From Falciphora oryzae (taxonomy: Eukaryota > Ascomycota > Sordariomycetes > Magnaporthales > Magnaporthaceae): a stretch of 64,000 bases of DNA. Made by a program: the position numbers and the translations under genes. Location: contig JNVV01000002.1 of the NCBI GenBank assembly GCA_000733355.1, positions 1,186,908 to 1,250,907 of the forward strand. Direction: 5' to 3'. Below, piece by piece: positions 21,962 to 32,747 of the stretch. Within the stretch, counting starts at the first letter, position 1. The number at the start of each line of letters is the position of its first letter. The notes beneath the pieces were generated by a model. That model made no database searches and had not been told where the DNA came from. It was given only the letters and a program-made list of their open reading frames with translations.

Positions 21962-24146
21962 TCAAGCGTCCAACTTCAGGCGATCCAGCATATCGTCAAT
22001 CTTTTGCAACAGTATTTGGTAGTTGGCTGCATCCGCCTCGAACTCATCCTCCACCAGGGTCCCGTCCAGCGTCCTGATCCAGCCTGAAGGTGGCGGTGCG
22101 CTCTGTTGCGTTGGTGCCCCTTTGATGCCATTGGTGGCATCGGCTGGATTCACCGCAGAGACCGCACCAATGGGGGCACCGCCCGGTGACGTGGCCTCAG
22201 GTGCGTCGCCGTCGGCATCAGGGGCAGTCGGCTGTGGTGCTTGGCCCTCCTTCATCATCTCGTCCCATCCGGTGTCCTCGAACCGCAGGCGGAACCTTTC
22301 TGACAGATAAAACCGGATATCGTCAAGTAACTCAATTGTGTCTGTCTCCTGGCGCTCTTTAATCCTCGAGGCACTCTCCTGGATCATCTCGGCGAACTCC
22401 GGCTCGTCGATGTAATGCTCCAGCCGCGCGCTAATGTACTGCGCCGCGTACTCTTCCAGCCTCTGGACTCTGAGATCCCAGGCAGCCCGGATGACGTCAT
22501 AGATGTTGATGGACTCCGCTTCGATTGTCTCTGCCTTGGCGCACATGTTTTGCTTCGGGTTCTCGGTCGTCGTTGAGTTGCTGTTGCCGCTCCCCAGAGC
22601 GCTGATGAGTGCTACGGCCCTCGACTTGAGCTTGTCGAGAAGCAGCATGTCGGCTGTGTAAAGCAGGTCGAGAGCCAGTTCGAGACCACAGTCCGCCTTC
22701 TCCGTGTATAGGAACGACAGCACAACCTCGAGGACCTCGGGTGCGCAGTCAACCTTGATGATGCGCAGGTGCTCGGTGCTCTGCGCCTCCACGAACGGCC
22801 ACGAGAACATTTTATTGAAATAGGGACTGCGTATCAGCATCGCCTTGTGCACGGGATATAAAGTTGCCCTGCGCGGCCTGGCCCCGTAGCTCTTTGGTCC
22901 GCCCGGGACGTTCGCTCCGTTAACCTCAGCGGTACCTGGCTCGTCGAGCTCTAGCTCAGGTTCGTCGGCCTGGAGCAGGCAGTCGGCATATGTGGGATTG
23001 TCACGGGACCACTTGACGTCCTGGGCCGCCCCGGCGTCGACGACGATTCTGCGCGCAAGAACATTGTCGCGGAAGAATGTCTCGACTTGTGCCTGGGCTC
23101 GCCGTACCCCGTCCTGGTACCGCTGGCGGGCTAGCCGGCGGTTGCTTGAGGCCAGTACGGCGTCCCAGATGTGCCCAACCTCGAGTGACCGACTGATCTT
23201 GTCGATACCCTTGAAAACATCTTCCTCTGTGACACTACTAGCACCAGAGCTGGCAAACTCTCTAGGCAGCTCGTCAAGGTACAGATAGCGGATGACGGCA
23301 CGAGTAGCCTCGATCGGGAGTGAGCCCGGGAGTTTCCAAGTCTCGGTCCCGGGCGCATCAGCCAGCTTCTTCGCAAAATACGGCGTTCTGGCGGCCAGGA
23401 GAAACTTGTGTAGCTCAAAATTTACGGTTGGTACGAGACCACCACCCCCTGAAAGCGTGATGTCTGACGTCTTTGGGGTCGTCGAAGAGAGCAAGGAGGT
23501 GATGTGGGACGACCAGGGTTGCAAAGGGTCCGTCGACTTGGAATAGTCGTACCGTATCAGCAGCTTTCGGATCTTGTCGTTAAGAGCGTTATAAACCGCT
23601 CGCTCGCCTGCGTTGGTTTTCCATGCGTGAGTGTCGGCGCTGCTTTTTGTTCGGCGGCCTAACCTTGCTACCTGCTATCCGACAGTCCGTCCACTGGTGG
23701 CTTACCCTGGAATGTATCTTTGCAATCACAACTTTAGTATGTGTTCTGGTACAGTTTGCCGTTGGGACCAGTGAGTGTACCACATACTTCTCTCGGCGGT
23801 GGCGCCGGATTCCAATAAGAAGCGAACGAGGTCATAGTGCCCACATAGGCTTGCCTGGGAGCGAAATCAGCCTGGTTCAAGTGGTATCCCGGCCGGAGGC
23901 TCACCGCAAACTCATCTAACGCACTATTATCAGGGCCGTGTAATCGAACGCGTCCCTTCCGTTAATATTAACCCCGGCCGAGAGTAGCTCTTGGCACATT
24001 TTGAGATCGCCACGCCGGCAGGCTTCGAGGAAGTCATTGAAGGCGTCACTGAGATCCAGTGGGTTCTCTTCGCGGAGCAGCCCGTTCCTGATGAGACTGT
24101 TCTCCTCCCTCAGCTTGGCCTCGAGCTCATGCTTGGCGACCACCAT
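21962..24146 (-). CDS. Ankyrin-repeat and double BTB/POZ protein (ABTB1-like)
   Basis: 648 residues after joining four exons: 24146-23925, 23854-23788, 23717-23706 and 23607-21962. The third exon is only 12 bases. Joined, the N-terminus reads two ankyrin-type units (DFLEACRRGDLKMCQELLSA and YTALIIASLCGHYDLVRFLL), then NTFQGERAVYNALNDKIRKL, a block I know from the ABTB1/BPOZ family. Two BTB domains follow (VNFELHKFLLAARTPYF... and LYPVHKAMLIRSPYFNKMF...), then a helical C-terminus. BTB proteins of this type are usually Cullin-3 adaptors or translation-related factors (BPOZ/eEF1A binding); which applies here is not known. All introns are 70-98 bases with GT..AG ends, and phases agree without any frameshift. 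Divergent from the HAD gene. Confidence 0.88.
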
Positions 24147-24937
24147 CCTGCGTGGCAGAGATGACCGGTGGGAGATAACGGTTGACCTGGATGGATCCAG
24201 GCAGGGAGGAAGGTAGAGGTGGGTGGGGAGCCAAACAGCCTAGTGAGGCAGCGGAGGTCTATAGCCCGTCTATTCGGAGAGTCTGTCTATGTAGAAAGAA
24301 AATGGGGTTCTAGAAAAAGAGGCCCAAACATATCCACTTGAGAAACCAAGCGCACTCTCGCCGGCGCTGACATAGTGGATGCGCTCGATCGTCAAGTGGG
24401 GACTGGGGCAAGCTGGAAAGTGGGGGGCGCGGAATAATTCAGGTTGGACGGCTGAGCTTATCAGACCGCAACTCACCAGGCGGGATCTTATTTCCTCTTC
24501 TCCTTATTGGCATATCCATTTTCTTCTTTTGCTAACGTTACCTTTGTTCCTTTTCATTCTTCTCGTCTCTTTGTTTTACATACCGGTTTTGTATCAGGTA
24601 TCTATTTCCAAGTGATTGCGACATATTCAGCCAACGTCACGTGAATTGCATCTGAGTGACCCCACCAGCCCAGGGGTTCGTGCATCCATGTCTCGTCGCT
24701 GGCGCCCATGTCACTCACAGATGCCCAAAACGCATAACCAAAAACCGCCGTAGCCACCCTCTCAGTGACCGGAGCTCCTTACTTGTGTCCCTTACTGTCG
24801 AAATTGATTGCATCTTCCTATTCAAGCAGCTCGCCAGGCGGCGCGCGCGATCCGGCCGCATAGAGCTGGACACGCGGCTTCTCTCAAACACAGGAGATAG
24901 ACAGACACGAATTCCTGCCTGTCTCTCTCTTCCCATA
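24147..24937. promoter_or_regulatory. Divergent promoter region, ankyrin-BTB / HAD
   Basis: 791 bases between opposite-facing start codons. It contains a CT/T-rich stretch (about 24490-24570). No specific operator recognised. Confidence 0.4.
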
Positions 24938-26483
24938 ATGGAGGCCCTGGGCGTTTTCGCTCGCCGGTCTTTACCGAGGCCTGGCATGAGGCAGGGCGTC
25001 AAGCACATGCCCGGTGCTAGGCGCGCACTGCGAACCCACACGAGAGCGCTCTTGCAGTCTCCAATGTCTGCTGCGCCGGGCTGTGCATTACCCCTGGAAG
25101 GGAAGCTGGTGCTGTTGTGCCCGAGGAGCTTTGCCACCACGCGACATAGGGGACCAACACCCCAACCTGCTGGCGAACGGGGGGCTCCTCCCTTCGCCTT
25201 CGCCTTTGAGTATGTTGGGCGCTTCTCAGCTGGCTCCTCGCTCGAAACCCCCCAGGACCACATCGCATCGCCACTAACACGCCCCCTTTAGCATCGACGG
25301 TGTACTGCTCCACGAATCCAGACCCATCCCGGGTGCGTCGGAAGCGTTGAGCTACCTCCATGAAAACCATTTGCCCTTCATACTCTTGACCAACGGCGGA
25401 GGTGAGCATGAGAAGGATCGCGTTACGGCCCTCAGTGACAAGCTCAAGGTCCCCCTGACGACGGACAATTTTGTGCAGTCGCACACTCCGTTTCAGGAGC
25501 TGGCGCAGGATGGACCCGGAAGCCTGCGAGAAAAGACCATTTTCCTCACTGGGTCTAACGCGGCCAAGTCGCGAGACATTGCTGAGCGGTCAGTTTCTTG
25601 TCCCTGCTAGACTCTGCACTTTCCCGAGTTGGAAACGGATAGCTCTCCACGCACTGCTCGACGTTCTTGTCTTCTAATTTCTTTTCTTCGGCATAGATAC
25701 GGCTTCAAGAACGTGGTTATTCCAGCCGATATTCTTATGGCGCAACCAACGGTCTGGCCGTTTGACCCTCTGATGAAGTCCGTGTACGCATCCTCGGCCC
25801 GGCCGCTCCCCAAGCCCGTATACGGCAGCCCTGGGGCGACGAGTGACGCGGAAGCGCTCAAGATCGACGCCATGTTTGTGTTCAACGACCCGCGCGACTG
25901 GGCGCTCGACATACAGCTCATCACGGACCTGCTTCTCTCCCGTCAGGGCTATTTGGGAACGTACTCGGTCCTCAACGGGAGCAAGTGGCAGGGCGACGGG
26001 CAGCCAGACCTCTACTTCAGCAACAAAGACCTCTTCTGGTCCTCAACGTACCACCTGCCGCGGTTTGGCCAGGGCGCGTTCCAGGCCGCCGTCGCGGGCG
26101 TGTGGGACCAGGTCACGGGCGGCGGCGAGACGGCGAGGCTGCGTCGGACCGTCATCGGCAAGCCGTTCGCGGAAACGTACCGGTATGCTGAGCGCGTCCT
26201 CTTCCGGCACCGGGAAGAGGTGCGACGCCGAGCGGGCCACGGCGACGGGAAGGCCGGGTTGTCGAGCGTGTACATGGTTGGCGACAATCCGGAGAGCGAC
26301 ATCGCGGGAGCCAACGAGTTCAAAAGCGAGAAGGGCGCCGATTGGTGCTCCATCCTAGTCCGGACCGGCGTCTGGCACCCAGACCGCGGCGAGATGAAGC
26401 ACCAACCGCGAGTTATTGTGGATGATGTAGCCGGTGCCGTGCGTTGGGCGTTGCAGAGAGAAGGGTGGAAGGCGGACTTCTAA
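24938..26483 (+). CDS. HAD-superfamily hydrolase, CECR5/HDHD5 family
   Basis: 451 residues from exons 24938-25209, 25292-25588 and 25697-26483. The first join creates the Asp codon of HAD motif I, giving FAFDIDGVLL with Asp91 and Asp93. Seen further: PFILLTNGGG (motif II Thr-Asn), the C2-cap region with FNDPRDWALDIQL, GKPFAETYRYAE (motif III Lys), and YMVGDNPESDIAGAN (motif IV with the acidic pair). The Arg-rich N-terminus with few acids (RRSLPRPGMRQ...RRALRTHTRAL) looks like a mitochondrial presequence. CECR5 proteins are putative mitochondrial phosphatases of unproven substrate. The gene ends 220 bases from the SelO stop codon, in convergent orientation. Confidence 0.9.
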
Positions 26484-26703
26484 GAGCCCGTGGATCTGAT
26501 TCGAGAGTTCTCCTAGGCACATATGCCTTAGTCAAGGCGTATGAGTATATTCCTTGCATATTTCCTTGTGTCTGCGTATATGTAGATCTTATTTCATGTC
26601 CGAGTAGGCCTCTCGCGGCTCCTTTTCGGAATCATAGACTCCCGGTCCTCATCGATACATACCCAGATACGCAGATGAAAGAAATACCCTCACCGCGTCC
26701 TTT

Positions 26704-28827
26704 CTATGAGCTGCAGCTGCACTGCATTGCCCGCTTCGCCCGTGGGACGTTTTCCGTCCACCGCCTTTCCTCTTCCGCGTCACCTTGGTACAGCTTCCCA
26801 TCAAAGGTCTGCCCATGCCAGCTAGACTCGAACGGGTGGGTTGCCATGTGGATGAACCTTCTCAGTACGTCCCGTTCGCCTTCCTTCTCGACACGCCGAG
26901 TCACCTCGTCGAGCACCCATCCACGGGCAACAAAGTTGGGATTCACCCTCCTCATAGCCTCCTGTCGTTCTGCATCTCGGGACCCGGACAAACCAGCCTG
27001 AGCCCCTGAGCCACCATCCTTGTCATTAGCCCAGTCTTCGGTGACGCGGTCCCGCCAGCCGCAAAGCCAGGTGCCGAGTCGCCTCCGTCCTTCCTCCTCG
27101 CCGCCGACACCAGTGACGCCTTCGCTGTAGAAGAACAGGCCGGCCTTTTCTCGTGCCGCATCCTCGGTGGCGATCTCGGCGACGGGGACGGAGCTCAGCC
27201 GACGGAAGAAGAGGTTGAAGTCGAGCTCAAGCGCCTCCATGGTGTCGAGTAGGGGACTGAACAATCCATCAAAGTCGGACCCCCTGTAGCAACGAAGTCC
27301 CAGGCGGGCGGTCATCAGTCGCTTATACTTTGCGAGGAATACTGCCTTGTATTCCTCGCCGACCTGGCCGATGATCTTCTCCGCCCGGGCCACGAGCGGC
27401 TCTGCCGAGGCCTCATCCTCAACCCCATCTTTTTCAAAGGTTGGATCATCCACAAGCGCGCCCGCCCCCATGAGCTCTCCTAGTGCTTCACCGAGCCGGA
27501 CGAGCGACCACCACACGATGGTGGGCTGGTTTTTGTAGCTATACCTGAGGTACGAGTCGTCGTGGTTAGGCGTGTAGCTGGGGTCGAAATTGTCGAGGAA
27601 GGCAAAGGGCCCAAAGTCCATGGAGAGGCCCATGATGGACGTATTGTCCGTGTTGAGCACGCCGTTCATGAAGCCGTAAGCCTGCCAGTAAGCCACGGTC
27701 TCAGCGTTCCGCCTGACCACCTCGCGATATATGCGCGTGAACCGATTCTCGGCTGCGCCGCCCGGCCCCTCGATCTCGGCGGCCGGGACGCCCCTGCGTG
27801 GGGTCACCGTGGACCCGGGCTGCTCCGCTGCTTGGCCCGGGTCTGGCAAGCGGCCAGGGAGGGCGTCCCAGCCGCCAAGGACGTCCTCGGCAACATAGGT
27901 GGCCAGGCGGCGGATCAGGGCGCGGTCGCCGCGCGCGCGCAGGAGATCAAAGGTGCCCAGGCGGATCCAGCTCTGGGCGAAGCGCACGACGATGGCGGCG
28001 GGCTCGACGGTCTCCCTGCGGGCGCGTTGGTGGGGGAGCAGGCTCAGGGCCAGGGCGCGGGTGGTGGGGATGCCGAGGCCGTGCAGGGCCTCGCTGGCGG
28101 CGAATTCACGGATGCTGCTGCGCAGGACGGCCTTGCCGTCGGCGAGGCGGCTGTAGGGGGTCAGGCCGGCGCCCTTGAGCTGCACCTCGTAGCGCTCGGC
28201 CGTGCGAAGGTTGGTGGCCTCGAAGAGGCTGATGACGCGGCCGTCGCCCAGTTGGCCGGCCCAGGAGCCGAACTGGAAGCCGCCGTAGCACTGCGCCCAG
28301 GGGTACCCTTTGGGCTTGGCGCCAGCGGCGGACGGCGATGCCGCGTCGTCGGCGTCCCAGCCGTACAGGCGGTTGCCGACCACGGCCTGGCGGAAGTCCT
28401 CGGTAGCGGCCTCGGAGGCGCGCAGGCCGAGGGTCCGCATCGCCGCGGGAGAGACGGCCAGCAGCTCCGGGTCCTCCTGGGGCTCGGGGCGGACCCATGT
28501 GAAGAGGGCGCCGCGGACCAGGCGCGGCCCGATCTCGGAGCGCGGCGTGTTGTGCGAGTCGGCCGGGGTCGGGAACACTTGGTCGGCGGGCAGCGCTTCG
28601 GTGAATCTCCACGACTTTGGGAGCTCGGCCAGGCTCACGCCGTCGTCGGCCGGCTCGGGCTCGGCGCCCAACTGCTCCAGCGTGGTCGCCATTGGCCTCG
28701 CCATATGGATTATGAGCTGCAGCTGTGACGAGCGTGTATCACAGCCTCGCACGGGCAAGGCGCGTGCTGAGAATAATGACTTGGGCAAACGCTGCTGCAG
28801 GAGTCGCCTAGAGTTGCGGCGGAGCAT
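26704..28827 (-). CDS. FMP40: Protein adenylyltransferase SelO/Fmp40, mitochondrial
   Basis: 707 residues, single exon. SelO is a pseudokinase-fold enzyme that AMPylates mitochondrial proteins in redox homeostasis; Fmp40 is the yeast member. Seen: a basic N-terminal presequence (MLRRNSRRLLQQRLPKSLFSAR), the GGFQFGSWAGQLGDGR segment, QLKGAGLTPYSR, and the Mg/catalytic block NTDNTSIMGLSMDFGPF, where Asp394, Asn395 and Asp404 have the spacing of the active-site residues. The extreme C-terminus is CSCSS: vertebrate SelO has selenocysteine at the position of the second Cys, so this is the Cys form. Length is usual. ATG at 28827 is kept because of the presequence; internal starts at residues 42 and 46 would give a cytosolic form. 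Confidence 0.94.
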   Translation of the reverse strand: MLRRNSRRLLQQRLPKSLFSARALPVRGCDTRSSQLQLIIHMARPMATTLEQLGAEPEPADDGVSLAELPKSWRFTEALPADQVFPTPADSHNTPRSEIGPRLVRGALFTWVRPEPQEDPELLAVSPAAMRTLGLRASEAATEDFRQAVVGNRLYGWDADDAASPSAAGAKPKGYPWAQCYGGFQFGSWAGQLGDGRVISLFEATNLRTAERYEVQLKGAGLTPYSRLADGKAVLRSSIREFAASEALHGLGIPTTRALALSLLPHQRARRETVEPAAIVVRFAQSWIRLGTFDLLRARGDRALIRRLATYVAEDVLGGWDALPGRLPDPGQAAEQPGSTVTPRRGVPAAEIEGPGGAAENRFTRIYREVVRRNAETVAYWQAYGFMNGVLNTDNTSIMGLSMDFGPFAFLDNFDPSYTPNHDDSYLRYSYKNQPTIVWWSLVRLGEALGELMGAGALVDDPTFEKDGVEDEASAEPLVARAEKIIGQVGEEYKAVFLAKYKRLMTARLGLRCYRGSDFDGLFSPLLDTMEALELDFNLFFRRLSSVPVAEIATEDAAREKAGLFFYSEGVTGVGGEEEGRRRLGTWLCGWRDRVTEDWANDKDGGSGAQAGLSGSRDAERQEAMRRVNPNFVARGWVLDEVTRRVEKEGERDVLRRFIHMATHPFESSWHGQTFDGKLYQGDAEEERRWTENVPRAKRAMQCSCSS

Positions 28828-29688
28828 GAGTAGGAGGAAGAGCGAGGGGGATTGGCGATTCGTTGATGTCCTCTAGCTTTCTCTGCTGTTCTTCCTATTC
28901 GCATTTCTCGAACTACTGGAGGCGCCCGGCGGTACAATTATCAATCATGATGACTGAAAGACATGGGGGCGGGGCTCACCTTGGAATCACTTGGTTCCGA
29001 TGAATCTGCAACTCATTAGCAGGGGGAAGGTACAGAGGGATTGAACATATTCGTCTCCATATGAGTTCCAAATCTTGAGGAGTGGCGATTTCGGCGCCCG
29101 ATGCAGCACCGAATATTTGGCGGGGTTGTTCATAGGTAGGTAGGTACGTCACAAGGGACAGGTATGTACATGGCTGCTATGGCGACTTGCAGGTGCATCA
29201 TGATCATTGAAAATTTATGTAATTTACCCATCTTTCTGGCAGTCCCTGGTCGTTCAACGTTTATCGTCCGGCGCGAAATACCTTGTGAAGAAGCCGGGGT
29301 AGTGTTTCTCACTCCCTAGCTGGGATATTTCCTCAACCTCATTGGGCATGAGCTTGAAGCTCGGTATCTAAGGTCCGTGTAAGTTTTAGGGTCCACGATA
29401 TTTTGGTTCGACATTCGGGTGGAAAATAGAAGCCACAAAACAAGCAACATACCTTGGTTTGATACTGGTGCATCCGGCCTTCGTTTGGAGCTGGTGGTGA
29501 TGGCAACGATTCCCCGGTAGGAGCTAAGGGGAGGGGTGCATTGGGGAATCATGCACAAAACATCATAAGTTGTAGTAATTTTTTTCCTCTGTATTCTTCG
29601 AAGCGTTTTGCTCTTGTATGGCCCGTCCGATGGTGCCTTATAACCAACGCGGGCTGGCAGTTCTCGGATGGGTTGTTTCTAGCTTGGA
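28828..29688. other. Intergenic region, 0.86 kb
   Basis: Promoter side of SelO and 3' side of the XRCC4-like gene. It contains a repeated TAGGTAGGTAGGTAC motif near 29133-29148. No gene supported. Confidence 0.45.
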
Positions 29689-31095
29689 TCACAACTCATC
29701 GTCCGAGTCGGTCTCGCTGCCTGCGTCGGCTAGAGCTGGCGGCTTTGTCGGGGCTTTGTTTGCCAGGCGCTGGCTGCGCGTCGTTAATGGTTTGGTGTGT
29801 CGGGACGGGAGTGGCGACGGCGACTTTAGTACCCGTCTTGCCTCCTGAGCAGTCGGTGGGTCTCCCTGTTTTTTCCTCCTCTCGCCTGTTTTCTCCTGAT
29901 CTACAGCGAGGTCGTCGGGCTCGCTTGCGGTGGCATCGCTGTCGCCATCGTCGGTAGTCTGCTGGTCCTCTGAGAGACCACCGACGTTGTCCCTGTCCTT
30001 AACCTCAGCCGCTGGCATGGAGTCTAGGTCCATCCCTTGGAGGCTGTCGTCATTGTTGACGTCGCCGTCGCTGCCGCCAGGTTGATCGGCTGGCGTCTTC
30101 CGCTTGGAACGGCGCGACGCCGCGGGCGCGCGGGCTCGGTTGGGGCTATGTTCTGGGTTTGACTGGGCTGGCGCCAGAGCGTCCGGGTCGAAATTGGCGT
30201 GCCTGATAATATCCTGCTGCTCACGTATCTTGGCCTTCTTCTCGTTGAGAAGGAGGCGGAACTTATCGAGAAGTGTCGCCTCATGGTCGCGCTTGGCGTT
30301 GATTAGCTCCTCGAGCTGACTACTGAGCGCCGAGACGGCCTGCTCGAGCTCCTGAGCTTTGGCCCTGACAGAGGCGAGCTCTTCCTTCAGCTCCTCCCGG
30401 GATTCAATGGCGATGCCACACCACTGGGTCACGTCGCTGTCTTCCTCATCCTCGTCCTTCTGCAGCGTTATGGTGCCGAGACGTTGCTGAACGCCAGCCG
30501 GCCATGCAGTTGGCCTATGGTCAGCCACCAAACCAACGTCTTCACCGGTTACGGCCCCGGCCAACAAAGCCTGGGGCCAGGGCAGGCACCAACCGTGATG
30601 CCCTGGGCTTTCTTGCGGACGGTGATCTGGACCCGGTCAGACCGCAGGGCGGCTGTGAGTTGGATGTCGTCCAGGGCCTGGCGCTCCAAGAGCACTGACT
30701 CCAGGATGTGTTCCCACTCGCTGGATGAGCATGGGCTTCCTGGCACCTTCAGATTCGCGATAGCGGCGTGTTGCACTGGGCAGGATTGGGCGTGGGAGGC
30801 GTGGGGTCAGCCAGCAAGTTCTGAAACGCACGAAATATGGGCAGTCAGGGATCATCCTTGGCGGCGCGGGGCCGATCACCGTCGGGGTGGGATGGCTCGC
30901 AAGAAACGGAGACATCAAGGAGACTCCTCCGGGTTGCTTACAGGCCGCGACGTAGGGATTTTCGCCCTCGGTGGCCACCAGCTTGACATCGAGCGACTTC
31001 GCCTTTTTGGCCAGCGAGGGAGTCACATGGACCAGCACAAAGGAGGAGCCGCCGCTGTCCGAGCGGGCGATCCTCAAAACGTGCGTGCGGGACAT
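29689..31095 (-). CDS. XRCC4/Lif1-like DNA ligase IV cofactor
   Basis: 377 residues from exons 31095-30942, 30775-30594 and 30486-29689 (introns 166 and 107 bases). XRCC4/Lif1 binds ligase IV and XLF in non-homologous end joining, in the nucleus. Seen: beta-sandwich head (MSRTHVLRIARSD ... FVLVHVTPSL), then YVAALQHAAIANLKVPGSPCSS, which forms only after splicing, then IQLTAALRSDRVQITVRKKAQ, GITQRLGTITLQKDED joined across intron 2, and W134. A long coiled coil at about residues 143-207 is the ligase-binding stalk. The tail is disordered, with Lys/Arg and Asp/Glu patches, ending TDSDDEL. GITQRLG plus the stalk is the basis for the family call. An alternative start at 31122 would add nine residues. 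Confidence 0.85.
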
Positions 31096-32747
31096 CCGGT
31101 ATTTCGGCAAGAGGATAAACAAATGAGAGGTGCCGGACTCTGGCGTGTAGTCGTTGAGTGCGAGGGTAAAACAGGATCAAATTGAAGGAGCGGATAAGAA
31201 CGGCGTGTCTGTCGTTGGCCGCGCAATGATTATTATGAAGCGGGCTTGGCGGAGGGAGAAATCAAAACGGGCCAAACGACGACGGCGGGCGAAGAGCGTG
31301 GGAGCGGACGGGCCGCGAGGCTGCCTACAATTACGGAACCCTGGTTGCCTGTGTGGGGAAATGAAGACCCAAAATTCCCCAGGATGACGCCACCTAACCG
31401 GTTCCGCTCAATCTCGCAGGTCGCAGCAGCTCCCGCCTTGGCCTGGGGTTTGACCTTCCCAGTCAATTGACACAGCTGGGTGCCTGGCTGACACCAACAT
31501 GGGAGGGGCGCCCGCTCGGTCGGCCCGTGGCTAGGAGGGATACCGGAGCGCAAGCCCGAATTTTCGAAACGGGGTCGGAGCTGTGATGGTAGAAATTTCT
31601 GTGTGGAAGTGCGCTAGCACCATATCCAACGCGACGTGTTAACATGGGCATCTCGATGCCTGTCCTTTTCCCGCTGAGCACTTGCAGCGAGCCTGCGAAG
31701 CATCCCGCCCATTTGCCCGTGCGCGTGCAGGGGTGCTACTTATCCATGGGAAGGCGCAGCGCTGCCAGCGCACGCGTCTGTTTCGCGCCCGCCTCGCGTC
31801 CTGCCGCTCCGCCGACAATACGTGCTGGCTGCAGCTGCGAGTGCTAGCACATAGTGGAGCTCGAACGTGCGCACAGATCATTGGCGCGGCCTGCACGATT
31901 CTTGCGGTCCACCAGAGCGGCCACCAGCCACCCAGTCCCAGTTCCCGACCTCTTCACTTCCATGGCGAAAAAATTGATTGAGGTCCCTCTCCTCTCTAGC
32001 ATCCAATTGTCGTCAACGTCACGATTTTTTTTTTTTTTTTTTTTTTTGTGCATCTCCATCCTGGTCTATAATTCATTTTATCTGTTGCGGATTGATTTGA
32101 TTATTTGCGCCGCTTCCGGTTTATTTTGATCTCTTCTAGTGTCTCGGTGTTGCATTTCCTCGCCCGGCGATCGCTCTCCCGATATCCTGCCAGCTTTTGG
32201 GCGCGGCACGGGGGTTTGGTCGCACGACTTGACGCGACGACTGCAGCGTTTCGACTCTAAGCGCAGCCTGCGACCCCTGGCCACACAGGAAGCAGCCAGC
32301 TCAATTCTCCCGACGACCGGTTCACCGTCAATCTTCTCTTCCGCTCCACCTCCTCTTTTCGCCACACACGAACAAATATCCATCGGATCGGCCGCCGCAA
32401 TCGCGCTCACGACAAAACTAAGCCAGTTGTGCAAGATATTTGTTTGCTCACCGGACCGACCAAGGTCTTCTCCGCGCGCGACGCACGACCCGCGAGCCCT
32501 TGATCGAATTAGGCTTGGTTGGCAAATTTGCGACAAAGCCGAACCCAACCCCCCCTTCCCCGGCTCACGCCAATCACACAAACTTCGCAAGCGATGCTGT
32601 CTGGCCATCGAGGTCATTGCTGTCGACTATGAATCTTCACAATTGATCTTACATTTCTGCGTCGCTGTAAATACCCCGAAACGACCCTCTGCGTTTCCAT
32701 CCATATCCCACCGTCCTGGCTGGTCCTTTCGGCGCGCGACCGCCCCA
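31096..32747. promoter_or_regulatory. Divergent upstream region, XRCC4-like / Byr4
   Basis: 1.65 kb between opposite-facing starts. A run of 23 T lies at 32025-32047. The 609 bases before the Byr4 ATG have no stop in the Byr4 frame but also no ATG. No separate gene is supported. Confidence 0.45.
32025..32047 (+). repeat. Poly(T) tract, 23 bases
   Basis: Uninterrupted T run upstream of the Byr4-like gene. Confidence 0.95.

Noticed and set aside
26704..26720. Possible selenocysteine codon in SelO
   Set aside because: The position is occupied by a Cys codon and the normal stop follows the two serines, so no TGA recoding is needed.
27562..28728. 388-codon plus-strand frame
   Set aside because: It is antisense to SelO, consists of Gly/Ala/Val-rich shadow translation and has no motif; SelO on the other strand is certain.
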